In this document: positions 1 to 6,442 of the stretch, piece after piece
Numbering within the stretch: the stretch's first letter is position 1
How the letters are laid out: each line of letters begins with the position of its first letter
DNA from: JAQVYB01 sp964490935
GTDB taxonomy: Bacteria; Verrucomicrobiota; Kiritimatiellia; RZYC01
Assembly (NCBI GenBank): GCA_964490935.1
Contig: CAZBEO010000015.1
Coordinates: forward strand, 1-50,279
Length of the DNA: 50,279 nt
Direction: 5' to 3'
Notes under the pieces: generated by a model
Seen by the model: the letters and a program-made list of their open reading frames with translations, nothing else
Told to the model about the DNA's origin: nothing
Database searches by the model: none
Translations under genes and position numbers: made by a program

Positions 1-123
1 ACGCCGGAATCGGTGGCGCTGCTCTTCAGCATGAGTGCCGAGGAGATCAGCCGGGCTAACAATCTGCAGAGCGATGCCGAGTTGAAGCCCGGACAGCGAC
101 TGCTGATTCCGTATACGCCCTGA
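1..123 (+). CDS. LysM-domain protein, C-terminal fragment
   Basis: The window opens inside a reading frame that ends in TGA at 121-123, giving the last 40 residues of a protein. The fragment has the second half of a LysM fold: a helix-like stretch (SAEEISRANNL) followed by the typical closing strand (LKPGQRLLIPYTP). LysM binds N-acetylglucosamine-containing glycans, mainly peptidoglycan. The upstream part, and therefore any catalytic domain, is outside the window. It ends 34 bases before the FtsW/RodA gene on the same strand, so a shared cell-wall operon is likely. Confidence 0.75.
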   Translation, partial: TPESVALLFSMSAEEISRANNLQSDAELKPGQRLLIPYTP

Positions 124-157
124 ACGAAACCGTCTCTTAAACGTTTAGGTGTAGGGA

Positions 158-1294
158 ATGCGTAAAACGGCCAGCGTCCTGCTTGGTAGTGTGCTGATTT
201 TGCTTACGCTGGGCGTGGTGATGCTGGCCAGTACCAGTAGCATTCGTGCGGAGTCGGTTTTCGGCGATCCTCTTTTCTATGTGAAGAAGCAGGTGCTTTG
301 GCTGGTGGTGTCAGGCGTCGCGTGCGTGGTGGTGTCGCGGGTGGATTATCATCTCTGGCGCAAACTGGTGTTGCCGCTTTCGGCACTTTGCGTGATTCTA
401 CTGATCATGACGTTGATTCCGAATGTAGGCGTGATTGTGAATGGCAGTCGTCGCTGGTTACGGTTCGGGGTGATGAATTTTCAGCCCTCGGAGTTGGCCA
501 AGCCCACGGTCATCCTTCTGCTGGCCTGGTGGCTGGCCCGTATTCGGTGGCATGTGAAAGAATTTAAGCAGGGGATGCTTTATCCGATTTGCGCGCTTGG
601 CGTGGTTCTGCTGCTGATTTTTGGAGAGCCGGACTACGGAACGACCATGTTGATTGCCGTGGTGGGCATGCTGATCATGTTCACAGCCGGAACCCGGTTC
701 ATTTATCTGCTGGTGGCCGGACTGCTCGGTGCCTCGGCATTCGCCTTTGCCATCATGTACAACGAGGTGCGCATGCGCCGTATCATCGCCTTTCTGAATC
801 CGGAAAAATATGCTCAGGAAGAGGCCTTTCAACTGCTCAACGCCGTGTATGCCTTTGTGGTGGGTGGCGGAAGCGGTGTCGGGCTCGGTCAAAGCATTCA
901 GAAGCGGTTTTATCTGCCCGAGGCGCATACGGATTTCATCTTCGCAATCATGGCCGAGGAGCTGGGCATGACCGTTTCGGTCGCGGTGGTTCTGCTCTTT
1001 GTCACCTTTTTCTTTTGCGGATTGCGCGTGGCCATGCGGGCACCTGATGAGTTCGGAAGGCTCACGGCATTTGGCATTTCCACCATGATCGCCATTCAGG
1101 CCGCCATCAATATCGGCGTGGTAACCGGATGCCTGCCCACCAAAGGACTCCCGCTTCCCTTCATTAGCTTCGGTGGCTCCAGCCTGCTGGTGACGATGGG
1201 CATGGTGGGCATACTGCTGAATATTTCCTCGCAGGCGCTGGATGAAAAAGATATCGAAATGAACGCTATAGGAGACAAGCGCCACCGTTTCTGA
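158..1294 (+). CDS. ftsW: FtsW/RodA/SpoVE-family peptidoglycan glycosyltransferase
   Basis: A 378-residue polytopic inner-membrane protein of the SEDS family, which polymerises lipid II into glycan strands together with a class B penicillin-binding protein. Family hallmarks are GSRRWLRFG and FQPSELAK (residues about 96-117), PEAHTDFIFAIMAEELG (about 250-266, containing the Asp regarded as catalytic in this family) and GLPLPFISFGGSS near residue 330. Length is normal for FtsW (about 370-415). The PSELAK and FISFGGSS forms fit FtsW slightly better than RodA, but the two are hard to separate without a tree. The start is ATG 158 with a GTAGGGA ribosome site just upstream. It follows a LysM gene rather than lying in a complete division cluster, and its class B PBP partner is not in the window. 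Confidence 0.93.
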   Translation: MRKTASVLLGSVLILLTLGVVMLASTSSIRAESVFGDPLFYVKKQVLWLVVSGVACVVVSRVDYHLWRKLVLPLSALCVILLIMTLIPNVGVIVNGSRRWLRFGVMNFQPSELAKPTVILLLAWWLARIRWHVKEFKQGMLYPICALGVVLLLIFGEPDYGTTMLIAVVGMLIMFTAGTRFIYLLVAGLLGASAFAFAIMYNEVRMRRIIAFLNPEKYAQEEAFQLLNAVYAFVVGGGSGVGLGQSIQKRFYLPEAHTDFIFAIMAEELGMTVSVAVVLLFVTFFFCGLRVAMRAPDEFGRLTAFGISTMIAIQAAINIGVVTGCLPTKGLPLPFISFGGSSLLVTMGMVGILLNISSQALDEKDIEMNAIGDKRHRF

Positions 1295-1296
1295 CC

Positions 1297-1332
1297 TAGC
1301 AATCTGTCGGGCTTTAGGTGTTTAAAACCCGG
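1297..1332 (+). repeat. Short intergenic repeat, copy 1
   Basis: The block TAGCAATCTGTCGGGC followed by TTTAGGTGTTTAAAACCC begins two bases after the ftsW stop. A near-identical block (one substitution, one missing G, small shifts in the A/T run) lies at 3887-3921. A diverged copy sharing TAGCA and CTGTCGGGCT lies at 48990-49017. The 9-mer TTTAGGTGT also occurs at 144-152, just before ftsW. All sit directly at gene ends or starts. Confidence 0.7.
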
Positions 1333-1350
1333 GCGTACCCGCTGTTTTTT
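1330..1350 (+). terminator. Weak candidate rho-independent terminator after ftsW
   Basis: CGGG-CGTA-CCCG forms a four-base GC stem with a tetraloop, followed after CTG by six Ts (1345-1350). The stem is short. A second perfect inverted repeat, CTAGCA-GGGC-TGCTAG, follows at 1352-1367. Both lie between the convergent ends of ftsW and the hydrolase-like gene, where a terminator is expected. Confidence 0.4.
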
Positions 1351-1387
1351 ACTAGCAGGGCTGCTAGGCAGGTTCATTGGCATTGAA

Positions 1388-2176
1388 TCAGGCCTGTTCG
1401 TCGAGGAGACGGGCGGCGCGTCGATAGGCTCGCTGCCGTTTCAGCACAAGGGGGATCGAGGAGCGTCGCCCGATGCGCTGGCTTTTTTCCGAAGGGGTAA
1501 ACAGGGCCTTGCGGAAAGAATCGTCCGGCTGGGCTGGATCAAAGGGTGCTTCTAGGGCGACGGCATACGAGCCGATGCGTGCTTGATCAAAGGGGCCGGG
1601 TAGCGGATCGGTTCCGCTCAGGATGGGCACATGCCGTTTTCGGGCGAGGGCAAAAGCGCGTGGTTCGGGCCAGCCGATCGGGCGCATGGAGGAGTCGCAG
1701 AGCAGTAGATGTGCGGCGTGTTCCCGAATCAATTCCTCGATGAGACGCCCGCGTGCGAATAGCCATTTTCCCAAAGCCCAGTTGAGGCAAGGCACGCCGT
1801 TGCTATCGATGACCCGGTGCAGTGCTTCGCAAATCGGCGTGCCGTCGGGAATGATTCCGTGAAAGAAGAGTGCGGAGAGTTCGAGGTTCTCGGCGGTCTT
1901 GATCTGGCGTCCAGCGAGAAGCCAGAGTTCTTCGCCAGCAGGCGAGGTCAAGCAGAGAGAAAACGGCGTGCGCGGTGATACGCTCCAGCCTGTAGGCGGG
2001 GGCAACTCCCCGTTTTCCAATCGTTGGAAAAAGGAACACTCGCTGCGTTCGGTCAGTGCGCAGGCGTGCAGGGCCGTCGCGCCACCGGGAAGGCGTAGAT
2101 TCCGCATGGCGGCATCGAGCGTTACGGTGAGATCGAAGCAGTCGTACAGGTGCGTATGAGCATCGAGCAGTATCAT
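1388..2176 (-). CDS. Conserved protein with amidohydrolase/TatD-like N-terminal metal motif
   Basis: From ATG 2176 this gives 262 residues starting MILLDAHTHLYDCFD. The HxH pair right after a hydrophobic strand is the usual first metal-binding motif of amidohydrolases and TatD-like hydrolases. A later VPILSGTDPLP stretch (about residue 190) could provide the Asp of the last barrel strand. The remaining classical histidines are not obvious, so I do not assign a reaction. An upstream ATG at 2212 would add 12 residues (MTFHPLFSHSGH); I prefer 2176 because the conserved-looking sequence starts there, although neither start has a good ribosome site. The gene converges on ftsW and diverges from the phosphatase gene at 2381. 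Confidence 0.6.
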   Translation of the reverse strand: MILLDAHTHLYDCFDLTVTLDAAMRNLRLPGGATALHACALTERSECSFFQRLENGELPPPTGWSVSPRTPFSLCLTSPAGEELWLLAGRQIKTAENLELSALFFHGIIPDGTPICEALHRVIDSNGVPCLNWALGKWLFARGRLIEELIREHAAHLLLCDSSMRPIGWPEPRAFALARKRHVPILSGTDPLPGPFDQARIGSYAVALEAPFDPAQPDDSFRKALFTPSEKSQRIGRRSSIPLVLKRQRAYRRAARLLDEQA

Positions 2177-2380
2177 GTGGCCAGAGTGGCTGAACAGCGG
2201 GTGAAAAGTCAACGTTCAACTTCGATAGCGCTGGGCGCTCCCGATAGCGATTTCACTGTATGTAACCATTCGTTTGGAATCCTCTTCTTCTTGTTCTTGA
2301 AATAGTGAAACAATGTGTTCAGTGTGGCCGCACCATTTGATCAAGGACTAAAACGTTAACCCACTCATTGGAGAATCGGC

Positions 2381-3889
2381 ATGAAGCAGGCAGAATCAGT
2401 TGTGAGAATTTGTCGCGTGGCGGGGCTGTTGGCATGGGTCGTATTCAGTGCATGCGCGGCGGTGGCCGATGCCGGCTCAAAAATCTATTACATTCGTCAT
2501 GGCGAAACGATGGGGAATGTGACCGGGGATTATTCGGAAGAGAATCAATGCACGTTTTCTCCGAAGGGTCTGGAGCAGGTGGCCGCCGTGCCGGAGGTGC
2601 TGGCGCCTTATTCGTTTGATGTCATTGCCGTCAGCCCGACCTGGCGCACGCGGCAAACTGTTCTGCCGTATCTGAAGGCCTTTGAACGCAAGGGCGTGAT
2701 CTGGCCCGAAATTGAAGAAGGCGGATGCGACTTGCGCGGCGGTGTGGCTGCGGAGAACATTCCTCAGGGGCAACGTATCGAGATTACGCCGGAGGAAGAA
2801 ACCTGGTTTGAACTGCGCGATGCGGATTCGGAGTATCGTTTTGCGCCGACGAGTAATCCAGAAAGTCTGGCCATCTTTGAGCGAGGGATTCGGATGCTGA
2901 AGGAGCAATTTGGTGGGACGGGCAAATCGGTGTTGTTGGTGAGTCATTCCTGCACTGGGTCGCGCTATTTTGAACTCCTGCTCGGGCTCGAGGCGCGCGG
3001 ACGTTTCGCTCCGCAGAACGCCACGGTTTCTCTATTCGAGGAGCAGCCCGATGGGGCGTACCGTATGGCGCGTTACAACGGCCACCCGTTTGTTCAGCGG
3101 TATCGCTGGGAGATGAGCGCACAGGATTATCGTGATCTGCAAACAGGCCCGCTCGAACTTGTGTTGCGCGGCGAATATTTCGGGCCGGTGCCGCAGGAGG
3201 GCTACCACCTGACTTGGGAATTAACCAATCATGACCACACCTCAAAACAGGGAGGCGACGAAGTATTTCCAATGATGGAAAATACCGAATCGGCCCTGCA
3301 TACTCTCCTGATTCGGCCCGATGAGCTTCAGCCCGGTGAAAACATGGTGATGAAAACCACCCTTTACGATGGCGATGCACTGGTGCAGGAATGGGAACAA
3401 ATCCTACACATTCCGGACACGCTGAATCTGGCTGGCGAGTGGAAAATCAAGCAGGGGGAGAATTCCGCTCGTTCGGAACCGGACTACGATGATCAAGTCT
3501 GGTATCCCACGCAGGTGCCTGGCCCCTGGGAGCATGATGCCCTGCCGAATTATGATGGCACGGCTTGGTACCGCTATCGCTTCACCGTGCCAGCGGAATG
3601 TGCGGAACTCTGGGGCGATCAGGCGTTGGCCCTTTACATGGGGGCGATCGACGATGCCGATGTGACCTGGTTCGACGGAAAAGAAATAGGTGCATCGGGT
3701 CGCTTTCCGCCTGAAAAAATCACCGCGTATGACAGCCCGCGCATTTACCCAATTCCTTCTTCGCTGACGGCGGGAAGCGAACACGTCTTGGCCGTGTGCG
3801 TGAGCGACTGGATGGGCGCGGGCGGCATCTGGAAAGGTCCGGTCCTGATCGGCCCGGAGAAATCGCTGCGGAGCTTGCAGACCAAATAG
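2381..3889 (+). CDS. Secreted histidine phosphatase fused to a GH2-like sugar-binding domain
   Basis: 502 residues from ATG 2381, with GGAG at 2370-2373. A signal sequence (hydrophobic stretch about 14-28) may be cut after AVADA; FSAC nearby is a poor lipobox. Residues about 34-225 form a histidine-phosphatase domain: YYIRHGETMGN carries the catalytic RHG, SPTWRTRQT the phosphate-binding Arg, and LLVSHSCTG the second His (the usual HG is HS here). Residues about 345-495 look like the jelly-roll sugar-binding domain of GH2 enzymes and sialate O-acetylesterases: LAGEWKI, VPGPWE, GTAWYRYRFTVP, GAIDDADVTWFDG and GGIWKGP. A beta-rich linker lies between. The phosphatase core appears intact; the fusion suggests action on a phosphorylated glycan outside the cytoplasm, which is inference. 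The stop codon lies inside repeat copy 2. Confidence 0.85.
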   Translation: MKQAESVVRICRVAGLLAWVVFSACAAVADAGSKIYYIRHGETMGNVTGDYSEENQCTFSPKGLEQVAAVPEVLAPYSFDVIAVSPTWRTRQTVLPYLKAFERKGVIWPEIEEGGCDLRGGVAAENIPQGQRIEITPEEETWFELRDADSEYRFAPTSNPESLAIFERGIRMLKEQFGGTGKSVLLVSHSCTGSRYFELLLGLEARGRFAPQNATVSLFEEQPDGAYRMARYNGHPFVQRYRWEMSAQDYRDLQTGPLELVLRGEYFGPVPQEGYHLTWELTNHDHTSKQGGDEVFPMMENTESALHTLLIRPDELQPGENMVMKTTLYDGDALVQEWEQILHIPDTLNLAGEWKIKQGENSARSEPDYDDQVWYPTQVPGPWEHDALPNYDGTAWYRYRFTVPAECAELWGDQALALYMGAIDDADVTWFDGKEIGASGRFPPEKITAYDSPRIYPIPSSLTAGSEHVLAVCVSDWMGAGGIWKGPVLIGPEKSLRSLQTK

Positions 3890-3921
3890 CAATCCGTCGG
3901 CTTTAGGTGTTTTAAACCCCG
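3887..3921 (+). repeat. Short intergenic repeat, copy 2 (contains the stop codon)
   Basis: TAGCAATCCGTCGG, CTTTAGGTGTTTTAAACCCC: a close match to 1297-1332. Here the first three bases, TAG, are the stop codon of the phosphatase fusion. A small inverted repeat (GATCA-ACTC-TGATC, 3930-3943) follows before the convergent cca gene. Confidence 0.7.
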
Positions 3922-3976
3922 CGTGCGCAGATCAACTCTGATCGTTGCGACATGCCCCAGGACCTCCTGACGGCAA

Positions 3977-5350
3977 TTATTTTTTAGTGAGGGTTTCTAG
4001 GTAGGCGATGCCACCGGATTCGTCAGTGAATCGGCCTTCGAGTTGGGCTTCATAGCAGGCCTTGAGGAGGGGGCCGAAGGCGGGGCCGGGTGTGAGACCG
4101 AGGTGTTGCAGGTGGCGCCCCATGACGATGGGTTTGGGGGCATTCTCGGCGACTTCGAGTCGTCGCGCTTTTTCCATGAGCCAGTTGGCGCAGGCGGGGT
4201 CCGGGGTGCCGTCGAGGGAGCGTCCGGCCCGGTCAGCGAGGTCTACGCGGATGAGGCGGTCGATGCGTTTGACTTCGGTGGCGAGGCGTCGCACGGCGCT
4301 GTCGGAGGCGTCGGCCTGGTGGAGTTCATGGGGGCGCATGTGATGAACGGCTAGGGTGACTACATCGTCGATCAGGGCGCTTTGGCTTGTCATGCGCAGG
4401 AGGAAGGAGCGGGTGGGTTCTTCGGCTGCGCGTGCATGGGCGAGGGATCGGATACGGCCATCTTCTTCGGTTTGGGTGGTGGCGGGTTTCCCGAAATCGT
4501 GGCAGAGGACAGCGAGGCCCACGATCAAGTCTTCGGAGGGGTTGCCGATGCGGTGCGCGGCAAAGGCATCGAGGGCCAGGAGGGTATGGTTCCAGACGTC
4601 GCCTTCCGGGTGCCATTTTGGATTCTGTGGGCATTGGATGAGTGCCTGGAGTTCGGGGTAGTATTTTATCCAGCCGCAGTCTCGGAGAAAGGCGAGGCCG
4701 AGGGAGGGGCGGCGTCCGAGGAGGATCAGTTTTTTCCATTCATCAAAAATGCGTTCGGGGGGCAGGCCTTCGGGTTCGATGGTTCGACAGAGTTCAATGG
4801 TTTCTGGGGCAACATTCATTTCAAAGCGTGCGGCAAACTGCATGCCGCGCAGTACGCGCAGGGGGTCTTCGGAGAAGCGGGAGGTGGTATGACGAAGGAG
4901 GCGGCGCTCCAGGTCATCGAGCCCATGAAAGGGATCGAAGAGTTCGCCGGTGAGGGGGTCAAGGGCGATGGCGTTGATGGTGAAGTCGCGGCGTGCGGCG
5001 GCTTCTTCGCGCGGCATGGAGGGGTCGGAGTGGATATCAAAGCCTCGGTGTCCGGTGCCGGCTTTGGCTTCGCGGCGGGGGAGGGCGATATCAATGGGGA
5101 AGTGATGCACTTTGAAGACGCCGAAGGACTGGCCGACCAAGTCCATGGCGAAGCGTTTGCCGAGGAGTTCGGCGAGGTCGTGCGCGGGGAGGTGATAGAC
5201 TTCCATGTCTATGTCTTTAACGGGCAGGCCTAGGGCGGTATCGCGGACACATCCTCCCACGGCGCAGGCTTGCCCTCCGGCGCGTTGCACTTCGTGGCAG
5301 ATTTCGAGTACGGCGTCACGCAGCTCATCGTTGGTATAGTTTAAGTTCAT
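3977..5350 (-). CDS. cca: CCA tRNA nucleotidyltransferase with HD domain
   Basis: 457 residues. It adds or repairs the 3' CCA of tRNAs using CTP and ATP. The N-terminal class II nucleotidyltransferase head shows GGCVRD (about residue 32), the metal-binding DIDMEVY, RRDFTINAIA and DPLRVLRGMQFAARF. The C-terminal half has an HD-type metal site (WNHTLLALD, LCHDFGKP, AVHHMRPHE), as in the bacterial HD-containing CCA enzymes. Both tRNAs in this window encode CCA, so here the enzyme probably repairs ends rather than being needed for every tRNA. The start ATG at 5350 lacks a clear ribosome site. It lies 97 bases downstream of the solute-binding gene on the same strand, with no functional link apparent. 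Confidence 0.93.
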   Translation of the reverse strand: MNLNYTNDELRDAVLEICHEVQRAGGQACAVGGCVRDTALGLPVKDIDMEVYHLPAHDLAELLGKRFAMDLVGQSFGVFKVHHFPIDIALPRREAKAGTGHRGFDIHSDPSMPREEAAARRDFTINAIALDPLTGELFDPFHGLDDLERRLLRHTTSRFSEDPLRVLRGMQFAARFEMNVAPETIELCRTIEPEGLPPERIFDEWKKLILLGRRPSLGLAFLRDCGWIKYYPELQALIQCPQNPKWHPEGDVWNHTLLALDAFAAHRIGNPSEDLIVGLAVLCHDFGKPATTQTEEDGRIRSLAHARAAEEPTRSFLLRMTSQSALIDDVVTLAVHHMRPHELHQADASDSAVRRLATEVKRIDRLIRVDLADRAGRSLDGTPDPACANWLMEKARRLEVAENAPKPIVMGRHLQHLGLTPGPAFGPLLKACYEAQLEGRFTDESGGIAYLETLTKK

Positions 5351-5447
5351 GTTGTGTGTGCAGGGTGCCTGCTTGTGCGTGGTGCAGTTCTATAGAGCGG
5401 ACGTGGCATCGGCCTGCGGTTTGGTGTCGAATGGCGGGATGGGGTAT

Positions 5448-6227
5448 TCACGGAATCCATCGGTGGATGAGGCGGTCGGCCTGTCCGTCTTTTTTCCAGG
5501 TTTTCAGGCATCGGTTGACTTCATTGAGGAGTTGTTCGTCGTTGCGTCGGATGCCCCATGCGAGATGTTCGCGGGTGAAGGGGGTTTCGATGGCGAGGAG
5601 GTCGGCCTCGTTGGCGGAGGCGTACCATTGGATGGCGGGATCATCATAGAGGAAGGCGTCAATTCGTTTGCGTTGCGGGCCGAGGTCCCAGACCGCGTCT
5701 TTGGGTTGGGAGTAGACGACGCGTTTGGCGTTGGGGCAGTAGCGCTGAACAAATACATCGCCGGTGGTTTCACGGATGACGCCGATGCGTATTTGGGCGG
5801 TGGTGAGTTTCTCGACGGTAGCCAGGGCGGCTTTGTCGGCTTGGCGGATGAGGGCCATTTGGCCGACTTCGGTATAAGGTTCGCTGAAGGCGATGCGCAC
5901 TTTGCGTCCCTGTGTGATGGACATGCCGGACATGATGAGGTCGATTTCGCCATTCAGTAGGGTGGGGATCAGGTCATTCCATTCGAGTGGGACGAGTTGG
6001 AGCGGAATGCCGAGTTCTCCGGCCAGGAGATGAGCGAAATCAATTTCGAGTCCGACGGTTTGTTCTCCCTGGATAAAGACGAGGGGGGGATAGTCCGGGG
6101 TGATGCCGACGCGCAGGGTATTGGCACCGGATTTTGGTGTGCGGCCCGGTCCGGTGCAGGATGCAGCAAGCAGGAGGGTGGCAAGAAGGGCACCCATTCG
6201 GCGAATCCACATGCAGTTCAGCGTCAT
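5448..6227 (-). CDS. Amino-acid-type ABC transporter substrate-binding lipoprotein (SBP_bac_3)
   Basis: 259 residues with a lipoprotein signal peptide ending in LLAASC (Cys about residue 24), so probably membrane-anchored in the periplasm. The mature part follows the family-3 solute-binding pattern: LRVGITPDYPPLVF, GLEIDFAHLLA, LIPTLLNGEIDLIMSGMSIT, FSEPYTEVGQ, IGVIRETTGD and LLNEVNRCLKTWKKDG near the end. These proteins usually bind amino acids or small polar solutes; the ligand cannot be told. ATG 6227 has an AAGGAG ribosome site at the right distance. No permease or ATPase gene is adjacent, so it is an orphan binding protein here. Confidence 0.85.
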   Translation of the reverse strand: MTLNCMWIRRMGALLATLLLAASCTGPGRTPKSGANTLRVGITPDYPPLVFIQGEQTVGLEIDFAHLLAGELGIPLQLVPLEWNDLIPTLLNGEIDLIMSGMSITQGRKVRIAFSEPYTEVGQMALIRQADKAALATVEKLTTAQIRIGVIRETTGDVFVQRYCPNAKRVVYSQPKDAVWDLGPQRKRIDAFLYDDPAIQWYASANEADLLAIETPFTREHLAWGIRRNDEQLLNEVNRCLKTWKKDGQADRLIHRWIP

Positions 6228-6348
6228 ACCGTTCTCCTTATGTGCAACGCATATCGCATAGGTTTCGTTGATGCGCAGCTATTTTTTGCGTGGGAAAGCA
6301 TCATATAAGGAAGGCCTTCGGGAGGGATACACAAAAACAAAGAAAAAA

Positions 6349-6377
6349 TTGCCTTTTGGCCGTTTGATTACTATAAG
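6349..6377 (+). promoter_or_regulatory. Candidate sigma70 promoter for glycogen phosphorylase
   Basis: TTGCCT (6349-6354) and TATAAG (6372-6377) are separated by exactly 17 bases, about 65 bases before the ATG of the phosphorylase gene. The match is four of six and five of six to the vegetative consensus. A perfect TATAAT at 6420-6425 lies too close to the start to be a likely -10. Confidence 0.45.
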
Positions 6378-6442
6378 AAAGAGCCTTTTTGGACGAGGAG
6401 TCCCTATTCGCGGGTTGGATATAATCAATTGAGGTGCAGAAT

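Noticed and set aside
2222..2247. Direct repeat CGATAGCG with an AGCGC-TGG-GCGCT inverted repeat in the divergent region.
   Set aside because: Too short and isolated to claim an operator; no other copy noted.
5349..5960. Plus-strand frame of 203 codons opposite the solute-binding lipoprotein gene.
   Set aside because: Antisense to a clear SBP_bac_3 gene with a lipobox and ribosome site.
6420..6425. Perfect TATAAT just before glgP.
   Set aside because: Only 17 bases from the ATG with no -35 at a suitable distance; transcription would start inside the ribosome site.
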